Shown piece after piece: positions 43,601-53,600 of a DNA stretch of 64,000 nucleotides. Positions within the stretch are counted from its first letter, which is position 1. Each line of letters opens with the position of its first letter. The notes below the pieces were generated by a model, which was given only the letters and a program-made list of their open reading frames with translations, did no database searches and was not told where the DNA came from. A program made the position numbers and the translations under genes. The DNA comes from Bradyrhizobium sp. ORS 285 (lineage in GTDB: Bacteria > Pseudomonadota > Alphaproteobacteria > Rhizobiales > Xanthobacteraceae): positions 806,001-870,000 of the forward strand of contig NZ_LT859959.1 of the NCBI RefSeq assembly GCF_900176205.1. Reading direction: 5' to 3'.

Positions 43601-44350
43601 TCAACTGCCCGCAGCGTGCGAGGTCGCAAGATCCGGCGTCGCGGCGAGCGCCGCGCGCAGGTCGTGCTGCAAGGCCGCGGCGAGCGTGGCTGCGTGGTCG
43701 CGGAGATAGAAGTGGTCGCCGGGAAACAGCCTGTTGACGCAAGGACCGGTCGTTTCCTTGCGCCAGGCACGCAACTCGGCCGCGTCCACCTCGGCATCGT
43801 TGAGGCCGCCATAGGCCGCGATCGGAATGGACAGCATGCGGCCGGGCGCGGGCGCGTAGGTCTCGCAGGCGCGGAAGTCGGCGCGCAGAATCGGAAGCAG
43901 CAGGTCCATGAGATCATTCTCTGCGATCACCTCGGGCGGCGTCGCGCCGAGCTCGCGCAGATGCGCGATGAACACCGCATCCGATGTATCATGCATCGCG
44001 GGCGTTTGTCGTGGCGCGTCCGGCGCGCGATGTCCGGAGACGGCGAGAAGCGCGGGACGTGAGCCGTGACGCAAAGCGAGTCGATGACACACTTCGAATG
44101 CGACGAGGCTGCCCATGCTGTGCCCGAACAACGCGTAGCGCGCATGACGGCGTGACGCCATCGTCTCGGCAAATTCGTCGGCAATGCGCGCGATCGAATC
44201 AAGCAGCGGCTCGCGCATGCGGGTTCCGCGCCCGGGATAGTCGACGGAAACGATCTTGATGTCGGGATGGAAGAAACGTTGCCACGCGCTGAACACGCGG
44301 CCGCTGCCACCGGCATAGGGCATACAATAAAGAAGAGTCTCTGCACTCAT
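43601..44350 (-). CDS. Type II thioesterase (NRPS editing)
   Basis: A 249-residue alpha/beta hydrolase. 'LYCMPYAGGSGRVFSAWQRF', 'VDYPGRGTRMREPLLDS' and the nucleophile elbow 'LFGHSMGSLVAFEV' (S78) are typical of stand-alone thioesterases of NRPS/PKS clusters; 'FPGDHFYLRDH' carries the catalytic His. Such enzymes clear misprimed carrier domains. It is divergent from mbtH and marks the left side of the biosynthetic cluster. Confidence 0.92.
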   Translation of the reverse strand: MSAETLLYCMPYAGGSGRVFSAWQRFFHPDIKIVSVDYPGRGTRMREPLLDSIARIADEFAETMASRRHARYALFGHSMGSLVAFEVCHRLALRHGSRPALLAVSGHRAPDAPRQTPAMHDTSDAVFIAHLRELGATPPEVIAENDLMDLLLPILRADFRACETYAPAPGRMLSIPIAAYGGLNDAEVDAAELRAWRKETTGPCVNRLFPGDHFYLRDHAATLAAALQHDLRAALAATPDLATSHAAGS

Positions 44351-44722
44351 CTGTCGCTCATCGTGATGAGATCATTCGGAACGTCTGAGGTTGGCAGGAG
44401 TTGCTGCCCGTCTCACGCGATGTGTACGTGTGACGTCGGCGTTGTTTGTAAAAGTTTTATGGTGACCGGGCTCGACGCGGAGCTGGCCGCCCTTCAAATA
44501 AACGTTAGAGAGAAGTTACAACCTAAAGTGGGTTCCTGCTTTACATTGGTATTGCGGTAGGGAGAGGCCTCCTGTATTAGGAGAGATATAGGACGAGCTA
44601 ACAAGTGCGATCGTCTTCTTCAAAGATCGATCGTCGTTGCTCGGCTCGTGCTGCTGTGTTGCGTTGCCCGAGGCGTCGGAAGCGCGTGTCCAGCGGCGTG
44701 TCTAACGAGGAGGTCGAACGTC
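44351..44722. other. Divergent promoter region of the NRPS cluster
   Basis: 372 bases between the thioesterase (minus) and mbtH (plus). The part 44430-44620 is clearly less GC-rich ('CAAATAAACGTTAGAGAGAA', 'GGAGAGATATAGGACGAGC') than the flanking genes and is the likely promoter zone. I cannot fix hexamers. No gene is seen. Confidence 0.5.
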
Positions 44723-44947
44723 ATGCATGCCAACGCCAAGCCGAGCACGCCGGCCGAGGAGGAGTTCATCGTCGTCCTCAACGACGAGGAGCAGTATTCG
44801 ATCTGGCCGGCCGGCCGTGCCATTCCCGACGGCTGGCGCGCCGAGGGCGTGCGCGGAGCCAAGGCCGATTGCCTGAAGCATATCGATGAAGTCTGGACCG
44901 ACATGAGGCCGCTCAGTCTGCGTCGCCGCATGGCGGAGGCCTCCTGA
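44723..44947 (+). CDS. MbtH-like protein
   Basis: A 74-residue MbtH-family chaperone that binds adenylation domains of NRPSs and activates them. The signature is visible: '[20 protein letters not shown]' followed by GW, and '[13 protein letters not shown]'. A strong GAGGAGGT ribosome-binding site lies 8 bases before the ATG. First gene of the plus-strand cluster, followed after 220 bases by the acyl-AMP ligase gene. Confidence 0.95.
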   Translation: MHANAKPSTPAEEEFIVVLNDEEQYSIWPAGRAIPDGWRAEGVRGAKADCLKHIDEVWTDMRPLSLRRRMAEAS

Positions 44948-45167
44948 GAGCGGGAGATCGTAGCTGTCGCAGCCTGCGCCGCGCGATGCAGGTCGGTGGT
45001 TTCTGGAGTTGCACATCAACCTGAGTGTGGCTGTCGAGCGTCAGGCATAGGCGAAGCTGATCCTGATGGGTGGGTCGGTGGTCCGTAGTGCCTCGAAAGA
45101 CGGCTGTTTGGAGTTGCGACCGAGTGGATGCGGTCGCGACGGGTGATGTGCTGCCGACAAATAACCC

Positions 45168-47402
45168 ATGTCCGCCGAGGTGCTGGCGGACGTCGTTGTG
45201 ATGCGTTCGGCTGGGGACCTGAGGCCGATGATGAGATCCGAGAGTCTAGTAAAGAGCAGTGCCGTCAGCACTGGTGCGGCAACGATGGTGGAGGCGTTGC
45301 GATCGAACGCGCTGATGATGCCGGAGCGGGCCGCATTCCGCTTTCTGCCGGCTGCGTCGGTGACGGCCGACATCAGTTATGCCGAACTCGATCGCGTTGC
45401 GACGCGATTGGCGGTGCGGCTGCGCAAGTCGGGACTTAGGCGTGGCGACCGTGTCCTGATGTTCTACCCGCCGGGGCTGGAGTTCGTGAGCGCGTTCTTC
45501 GCGGTGCTCTATGCAGGTGCGGTGGCGGTGCCGCTCGCGTTGCCGCGTCGCGCAGGCGGTGGCGGCGCCATCGCGGCGCTGATCGAGAATTCCGAGCCGG
45601 CGATGGTTCTGACATCTGCGTCGCTGCAGGCGCGGCTCGATGGCTTGGTGTCGGCGTCCGGCCATCCGCTGCCAACGATTGCAACTGACACGCTTCCGCT
45701 CGATGGCGCAGGCCTCGACGACGCAGGCGACGGCGAGCTGATCATGCCGTCGCCCGACGAGCTCTGCGTGCTGCAATATACGTCCGGCTCGACCGGTTTG
45801 CCCCGCGGCGTCGCGGTGACCCATGGCAATGCGGCGCGCAACGCGCTTCTGCTCGGCCGTCAGGCCGAGCTCGACACCGGCTCGGTGTGGGTCAGCTGGG
45901 TGCCGCACTTCCACGATCTCGGCCTGTTCGGCAGTATCTGCACCTCGCTCTATCACGGCGCCACTGCCATCCTGATGCCGCCGGCCGCCTTCGTCAGTCG
46001 TCCGGTCCGCTGGCTGGAGGCCATCTCACGCTTCGGCGGCACGATCACGATCGCGCCGAACTTCGCCTATGATCTCTGCCTACGGCAGGTGGCCGAGGAA
46101 GACTGCGTCGGCCTTGATCTGCGCCACTGGCGCGTCGCGGGCTCCGGCGCCGAGCCGATCAATCAGCAGACCATGGACCGTTTCGCCGAACGTTTCGCGT
46201 CCTACGGGCTCGACCCTCGCGCGATGTGTCCGTTCTACGGGCTGGCCGAAGCGACGCTGCTCGTCTCCGGCGGACCGGTGTGGGGCGGGCAGTCGGCCTT
46301 GACCGTGTCACATGCGGCGATGAAGCAACGCGCGATCCGCGACGCCGACACTGCCGAGGATGCCTACAGTTTGCCCTCATGCGGTGTGCCGAGCCCGGAG
46401 CATCGCATTCTCATCGTCGATCCCGACACGCGACAGCCTTGTGCGCCGGATGCGATCGGCGAGATCTGGATCGACGGCTCGACCACCGGTCCTGGCTATT
46501 GGCGCAATCCCGACGAGACCGAGCGCGTGTTCGGCGCGCGCCTTGCCGACGGTGAGGGCCCCTATCTGCGGACCGGCGATCTCGGCGTGATGCGCGACGG
46601 TACGCTCCATGTCTGCGGGCGGATCAAGGACGTGATGATCGTTCACGGTCAGAACGTCTATCCGCAGGACGTCGAGCTGACGGCGCGCGAAGCCGTTCCC
46701 GAGATCACCGAAGCGGCGGCGTTCACCACGCCCGATCGCGCATCGGAGCAGCCCATCCTGGTGATCGAGCAGCCGAGGCGGGGCTGGCGCGATACCGCGG
46801 CCGTGCTTGAGACCGTGCGGTCCGCGGTGTCGGCGCGGCACGGCATCGAGCTCACGCGTGTCGTGGTGACGCAACATCGTCTGCTGCCGAAGACCTCGAG
46901 CGGCAAGATCCAGCGCTCTCGCGCCCGCGCGATGCTGGCCGACGGCTCGCTGCCGATCCAGGCCGAGTGGAACTCGGAGCTCGACGAGGCGGCGGCGGAG
47001 GAGCAGCGACTCGACGCGGTCGAACTCGTGATCGCCTTGAAGGGGCAGACGCGCTCTCAGCAGGAGCGGTCGATCGAGGACTATCTGCGCGACATTCTGC
47101 GCGACTTGGCCGGCATCGATGCCGACCAGCTCGGTCCAGATGATCCGTTGATGGCGTTCGGCGTGACGTCGCTCGGGCTGATGCGGATCAGGAGCAGAAT
47201 CGAGAGCGACTTCATGGTGCGGATCGATTCGACACGGCTGTGGCAGGACTGCTGCCTCGCCGAGCTCGGGCGCGAGCTGCACGCGCGTTTGCTGGTCTCG
47301 CCGCTGTGGGCCGAGGCCGACATGCTGCGGGGTCTCGCCATGGAGGTCGCCAGAATGGACGACAGCGAAGTCGCCCGCGCATTGGGTGCAGGCCAAGCCT
47401 GA
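45168..47402 (+). CDS. Fatty acyl-AMP ligase with C-terminal carrier domain
   Basis: A 744-residue loading enzyme. The adenylating domain has 'LQYTSGSTGLPRGVAVTHGN', 'SWVPHFHDLGLFGSICTSLY', 'FYGLAEATLLVSGG' and 'LRTGDLGVMRDGTLHVCGRI', the pattern of FAALs rather than acyl-CoA ligases. A carrier domain follows, with the phosphopantetheine Ser S668 in 'PLMAFGVTSLGLMRIRSRIE' (GVTS in place of the common G-x-D-S). It should activate a fatty acid and pass it to the first C domain of the NRPS. The start is uncertain; ATG 45228 or 45285 are also in frame. Confidence 0.9.
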   Translation: MSAEVLADVVVMRSAGDLRPMMRSESLVKSSAVSTGAATMVEALRSNALMMPERAAFRFLPAASVTADISYAELDRVATRLAVRLRKSGLRRGDRVLMFYPPGLEFVSAFFAVLYAGAVAVPLALPRRAGGGGAIAALIENSEPAMVLTSASLQARLDGLVSASGHPLPTIATDTLPLDGAGLDDAGDGELIMPSPDELCVLQYTSGSTGLPRGVAVTHGNAARNALLLGRQAELDTGSVWVSWVPHFHDLGLFGSICTSLYHGATAILMPPAAFVSRPVRWLEAISRFGGTITIAPNFAYDLCLRQVAEEDCVGLDLRHWRVAGSGAEPINQQTMDRFAERFASYGLDPRAMCPFYGLAEATLLVSGGPVWGGQSALTVSHAAMKQRAIRDADTAEDAYSLPSCGVPSPEHRILIVDPDTRQPCAPDAIGEIWIDGSTTGPGYWRNPDETERVFGARLADGEGPYLRTGDLGVMRDGTLHVCGRIKDVMIVHGQNVYPQDVELTAREAVPEITEAAAFTTPDRASEQPILVIEQPRRGWRDTAAVLETVRSAVSARHGIELTRVVVTQHRLLPKTSSGKIQRSRARAMLADGSLPIQAEWNSELDEAAAEEQRLDAVELVIALKGQTRSQQERSIEDYLRDILRDLAGIDADQLGPDDPLMAFGVTSLGLMRIRSRIESDFMVRIDSTRLWQDCCLAELGRELHARLLVSPLWAEADMLRGLAMEVARMDDSEVARALGAGQA

Positions 47403-47473
47403 CGCTTGGCCTGACCCGTTCCCGATAGTCGCGCAGGACTATCCAAAGAGATTAGCGATCGATCGCCGTCCCT

Positions 47474-47499
47474 GTCATCGATGACGCAGGTGCGTCATC
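47474..47499. promoter_or_regulatory. Overlapping palindromes upstream of the NRPS gene
   Basis: GATGACGCA-GG-TGCGTCATC (47480-47499) is a perfect inverted repeat with 9-bp arms. It overlaps a second palindrome GTCATCGATGAC (47474-47485). They lie in the 203-base gap between the acyl-AMP ligase stop and the NRPS start. After them the sequence is AT-rich (CCAAAAATACAATCTTAAAT). This could be an operator, or a stem ending the upstream transcript. Confidence 0.5.
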
Positions 47500-47605
47500 C
47501 AAAAATACAATCTTAAATTGAGTAGTGGTGCCGGCGTCCTGTTGCGCGTGTCGACATCGGACGTTGGAACGAGAGCGTGACACCAACAGAAGCAGGCGAC
47601 CGCCG

Positions 47606-50600
47606 ATGCAGAAGTTCGAGAGCCAGGCACCGTCGACGACAGCGATGCGAGACAGCCGCCGTGCCTTGCTACGGCGCAAGGTCCGCGATCTGTTCGAGCA
47701 GCAGGCGGCGCGGATTCCGAGCGTGCCGCGCAGCGGTGATCTGCCGCTGTCCTTCGCGCAGGAGCGGCTGTGGTTCTTCGATCGGCTCGGCCGGCTCGGG
47801 CCGGCCTACCAGATCGGTCTCGCCACGCGCCTGAGGGGCGCACTGGACGTTGCGGCGTTGTCGGCGGCGCTGACCGAGATCGTCCGTCGCCATGAAAGCC
47901 TTCGTACCCGCTTCTGCCTGCGCGAGGGCGGGCCTGCGCAGCAGATTGATCCGCCCTGGCCGGTCGAGCTCGCGGCGGCAGAGAGCGCCGGGACATCACC
48001 GCAGGCGTGGGCGCGCGGAGTGATGGAGGCGCCGTTCGAGATCGACCGCGATCGGCTGTTTCGATGCGCGCTGCTCCGAGTGGCGCCGCGGGAGCACATC
48101 CTGGCGCTCTCGATGCACCACATCATCTCGGACGGCTGGTCGGTCGGCCTGCTGTTCCGCGAGCTGGCTGTGCTGTACGGAGCCTATGCGGAGCAGCGCC
48201 CATCACCGCTTGCAGAGCTGCCGATCCAGTATGCGGACTATGCGAGCTGGCATCGCCGCTGGGTCGAGGATGAGGTGCAGCGGCCGCAACTCGCTTATTG
48301 GGAGAAGCGCCTTGCCGATGCGCCGGCCGGGCTGGAGCTGCCGTCCGACCGCTTGCGCCCCGCTGCGCAGAGCTTCCGCGGCGCGGCGCATCGCTTCGCG
48401 CTCGATCGTGACATGTCGGCAGCGCTCGCCGCCCTGAGCCGCCGCGAGGGTGCCTCGCTCTTCATGGTGCTGCTGGCCGCGTTCAAGGCGCTGCTGTCGC
48501 GCTGGACGGGGCAGGACGACGTCATCGTCGGCTCGCCAATCGCCGGACGCGGACGCGCAGAAGCCGAGCAGCTGATCGGCTTCTTCGTCAACATGCTCGC
48601 GCTGCGCACCGATCTCGGCGGCGATCCGTCGGTTCGCGAGCTGGTGCAAAGGGTGAAATCGTCGGCGCTCGGCGCCTATCAGCATCAGGACCTGCCGTTC
48701 GAGAAGCTCGTCGACGCGTTGCAGCCGACGCGCGATCTGAGCCGGCAGCCGATCTTCCAGACCGTGTTCGTTCTGCAGGACGTCTCGGTCGAGCAGATGA
48801 CGCTGCCCGGTCTCAAGGTCGAGCGCTTCGACGAAGGCGCGGTCTCCGTGCGCTTCGACATCGAGATGTCGATGACCGAGGTCGATGGCCGGCTGACCGG
48901 GTGCCTGCTCTACGCGACGGATCTGTTCGAGGCCGCGACCGCCGAACGGCTCGTATCGCGTTTCGTCGAGCTGCTGCGCGGCGTGATCGCCGATCCAGAT
49001 GCGCGGCTGTCTCAATTGCAGCTGCTGTCGGATGACGAGCGCGAGCGTGTCGTCAGGCAGTGGAGCGCCGGGCCGACGCTGCCGGCGCCTCATCGCACGC
49101 TGCATGAGCTGTTCGCCGCGCAGGCAGCTCGCACGCCGGATGCTCCGGCGCTGGTCAAAGGAGGCCAGCAACTGACCTATGCCGAGCTGGACCGTCGTGC
49201 CAATCAGCTCGCACATCATCTCAGCACGCTCGGTATCGGTCGCGATGCGATCGTCGGCATCTGCGTCGAGCGATCGTTCGAGATGGTGATCGGTATCCTC
49301 GGCATTCTCAAGGCCGGCGGCGCCTATCTGCCGCTCGATCCGAACTATCCGGCCGAGCGGCTCACCTACATGATCTCGGACTCCGCTGCGTGCATCGTGC
49401 TGACCCACAGCGCTCTGGCCGATCGGCTCGCCGTCGGCGACGCCAAGATGGTCTGTCTCGACACTGTGAGCTCCGAGGTCGCCAGCCTTGACACGACGGC
49501 TCCGGCCGTTGCGGTCGATCCGGACAATCTCGCTTATGTGATCTACACCTCCGGCTCGACCGGGCGGCCCAAGGCGGTGATGGTCCCGCATTGCGGCGCG
49601 ACCAATTTGGCCGAGGCGCAGGTCGCGCCGCTCAAGATTGCTCCGCAAAGCCGGGTGCTGCAGTTCGCCTCGTTCAGCTTCGATGCGGCAGTCTGGGAGC
49701 TCCTGATGAGCTGGCGCAGCGGCGCCGCGCTCGTGCTGGCCGATCGTCACGACATGATGCCGGGCGAGCCGCTGCAGGATCTGCTGCGGCGGGAGCGGAT
49801 CGGCGCAATCTTGCTGCCACCGTCGGCACTCGGCACGCTCGAGGCCGGCGCCTTGCCCGACCTCAAGACGCTGCTCGTCGGCGGCGAAGCCTCCGCCGCG
49901 GAGCTCGTCGCGCCCTGGACCGGCCCGCGAATCGTGCTCAACGCCTACGGGCCCACCGAGGCGAGCGTCTGCACGACGGTCTATCCCTGCACGGCGGAAA
50001 AACGCGCGCCCGCCATCGGACGCCCGCTCGCCAACACCAGTGTCTACGTTCTCGATCAGCATCTTCAACCCGTGCCGATCGGCGTGCCGGGCGAGCTACA
50101 CATCGGCGGTGCCGGATTGGCGCGCGGTTATCTGTCTCGCCCGGGCCTCACCGCCGAACGATTCATCCCGAATCCATTCGGATGCGGCGACCGCCTCTAT
50201 CGCACCGGCGATCTCGTGCGCTGGCGGTCGGACGGCGCGTTGGAGTTTCTTGGGCGTCTCGATCAGCAGGTGAAGGTTCGAGGCTTCCGGATCGAGCTCG
50301 GCGAGATCGAAGCCGCGCTGCTCGCAGACTCCAAGGTCAGCCAGGCGATCGCGCTGGCGCGCGAGGACAGGCCCGGGCACAAGCGGATCGTCGCCTATGT
50401 CGCAGCCGACCTGGAACGGCTGAAGCAGGAGCGCCGCGCGATCGGAGCGAACGAGGATGCCGACGGCGTTGCCGGCTGGCAGGCGCTGTTCGACGAGACC
50501 TATGGCGGCGCAGGCGAGGCGAAGGCGCCGAGCTTCGTCGGCTGGAACAACAGCTACACCGGCGAGCCGATCCCGGAAGCGGAGATGCGCGAATGGCAGA

Positions 50601-53600
50601 TGGCCACCGTGCAGCGCATCGCCGGATTCGGACCGCAGCGGATTCTCGAGATCGGCTGTGGTGTCGGCTTGCTGTTGGAACATCTCGCGCCGCTCAGCAG
50701 CGTCTATCGCGGGACTGATATCTCGACGGCGGCCATCGACGGCCTGCGGCGATGGGCGAAGAGCAGGCCGGAGCTGGCGCATGTCGAGCTGGCCCAGCGC
50801 GAAGCCATCGCGATGTCCGACCTCGCGCCGGCATCGGTCGACACCGTCATCATCAATTCGGTGGTGCAGTATTTTCCTGATACCGACTATCTAGCCCAGG
50901 TGATTTCCGGCACGTTGGATGCCGTTGCCGACGGTGGCCGCATCTTCGTCGGCGACGTCCGTCACTTCGGCCTGCTGCTGATGTTCCGCACGGCGATCGA
51001 GATCGAGCGCGCCAATCCGGCCGCGCGGGCCGATGATGTCAGGACCCGTGCGGTCGCAGCCGCCAAGCGCGAGACCGAGCTCGCGGTCGATCCGAGCTTC
51101 TTCCTGGCGTTGCAGAGCCGTCTGCCGCGGATCACCCATGTCGAGATTCTGCTCAAGCGGGCCGAGGCGCATAACGAGCTCAGCCGGTACCGCTATGACG
51201 TGGTGCTTCATGTCGGTGGCAGCGTGCCGGAGGCGCCGGAGCGCGTGATCGATGGGTCGGCAGGCGTGCTGACCCAGCTATCCGGCATTCTGGCTGCGGA
51301 GCGGCCAGCCAGTCTGGCGGTGCTGAACGTGCCGAATGCGCGGCTGGCGCTCGATCTGGCTCGCCTGCAGTCGCTCGGCGAGTGCGAGCCGACGGCACGT
51401 CTCGCCGATCTGGCGCGCAGCATCGATGAGCGCGAGACCATCGGCGAGGATCCGGAAGCGTATTGGGCGCTGGGCCAACGGCTCGGCTACGAGGTGCGCG
51501 TCAGCTGGACGTCTGGCTCGACCGATGGCAGCTACGATGTCGTCTTCATCGATCGCGAGCAGACCGGCGGTCCGGTGCGCTTGCCGCGTCCGGCGCAAAT
51601 ATCAGGCCGCATCCACGGCAACGATCCCGGCGCGGCGCCGCTGCTGCACGCCTACGTTCAGCAGCTTCGCCAGGCGCTGCAGCAGAGATTGCCGGACTAC
51701 ATGGTGCCGGCCGCGATCGTGCCGATCGACGCCTTGCCGCTGACGCCGGGCGGCAAGATCGACCGTGCGGCGTTGCCTGCGCCAGAAGGCCGACCGGAGC
51801 TCGGGCAGATCGTCACGCCCAGGACCGAGAACGAGCGCAAGCTGGCAGCGATCTGGTGCGACATCCTGAAGCTCGATCAGGTCGGCGTGACCGACAATTT
51901 CTTCGAGCTCGGCGGCGATTCCATCCAGTCGATCCAGGTCGTCGCACGGGCCAACCGGGTGGGTATGAAGCTGACCTCGCGCCAGATCTTCGAACATCAG
52001 ACGATCGCAGCGCTGGCCGCTGCCGCAGGACATGAGCCCGATACGGTGGCCGCGCAGGAGGGCCATCCAGCCTTCGAGGGCCGCTTCGACGGCGTCTCGC
52101 CGACGGATCTGGCGCAGCTGCGTGGCGCGGTCGCCGATCCCGCCGATATCGAGGATGTCTATCCGCTGACGGCGACGCAGCAGGGCATGCTGTTTCACAG
52201 CCTTTATGAGCCGGCGTCACGGGCCTATGTCACCACGCTCGGCTGCCGTCTCTCCGGAGAGCTCGATGTCGATGCGTTCCGCCGCGCCTGGGACAGTGTC
52301 GTCGCGCGTCATGCCGTACTGCGCTCGGCGTTCATCGGCCAGCACCTGGACACGCCGTTGCAGGTCGTGCTGCGCAGCGCCAGGCCGGCATTTTTGCTTC
52401 AGGATTGGCGCAGCCTTTCGGACGCCGACAAGAACAGCCGGCTCGCCGATATCGAGGAGGCCGATTGCGCGTGCGGATTCGATTTTGCGCGACCGCCGCT
52501 GATGCGGCTCGTACTCGTCAGGTTTGCCGAGCAGGATTACCGCCTGTTGTGGTCCTGCCATCACATTCTGCTGGATGGCTGGTCGATCACGACCCTGCTC
52601 AACGAGCTGTTCGCCTGCTACGGCGCGCTCAGCCGCGGTGACATGCCGCGTCTTGCGCCGGCGCATCCGTTTCGAAACTACGTCGCGTGGCTGCAGCGCC
52701 GGGATGTCGCGGCTGCGGAGGCGTTCTGGCGCCGTCGCCTGGCCGGGTTCGAGGCTCCGACCACGCTTCCCCTCGAACGTCCGTTGCGCCCCGTCGCAGC
52801 CGCAGCGCGGCACGCTGAATATGATGAGGAGCTGCGCATTGGCGCTTATGCCCTTGAAAGCTTTGCGCGACAGCATCGGCTGACCGTCAACACGCTGGTG
52901 CAGGGCGCCTGGGCCTTGCTGCTCGGACGTTACAGCGGCAGCGACGACGTGGTGTTCGGCGTCACCGTGTCGGGACGTCCGGAAACGCTGCCGGACGTGG
53001 AGAATGCGGTCGGACTGTTCATCAACACGCTGCCGCTGCGCGTCGGCTTGGCGGGCTCGGCGACGGTGCTGGACTGGCTCGGCGAGATCCAGGCGCGGCA
53101 GAGCGAGCTGACGGACTATCAATATAGCGCGCTGGCCGATGTGCAGCGTTGGAGCGAGGTGCCCGGCGGCACGCCGTTGTTCGACAGCATCGTGGTGTTC
53201 GAGAACTATCCGGCCGAGCTGCAGGCGCAAGCGCAGGACCACACGATTCGCCTGGACATGATCCGGGCGATCAACCGGATCAACTATCCGCTGGCGCTTC
53301 AGGTCGCGATGGGCGCGTCGCCGGCGCTCAAGCTGATGTACGATCCGGCACGCTTCGAGCAGGCCTCGATCGCGAAACTCGTGTCCCATCTGGTGCGGCT
53401 GCTCGGCGAGATCGTCGCGGATCCGGCGCGACCATTGTCGGCGATGCCGCTGCTGAGCGATGACGAGCGTCACCAAGTGGTGCGCACCTTCAACGCCACC
53501 GCGAAGAGCTACCCGCAAGCGCTGCTGCATGAGCAGATCGCGGCGCAAGCCAGGCGGACGCCGGACGCGGTGGCGCTGTGCTTCGAGGACGAGACCCTGA

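Noticed and set aside
42607..43917. A 436-codon minus-strand frame
   Set aside because: It overlaps the clear ParB-domain gene and the thioesterase region in another frame; its sequence is Arg/Ser/Pro-rich without a domain.
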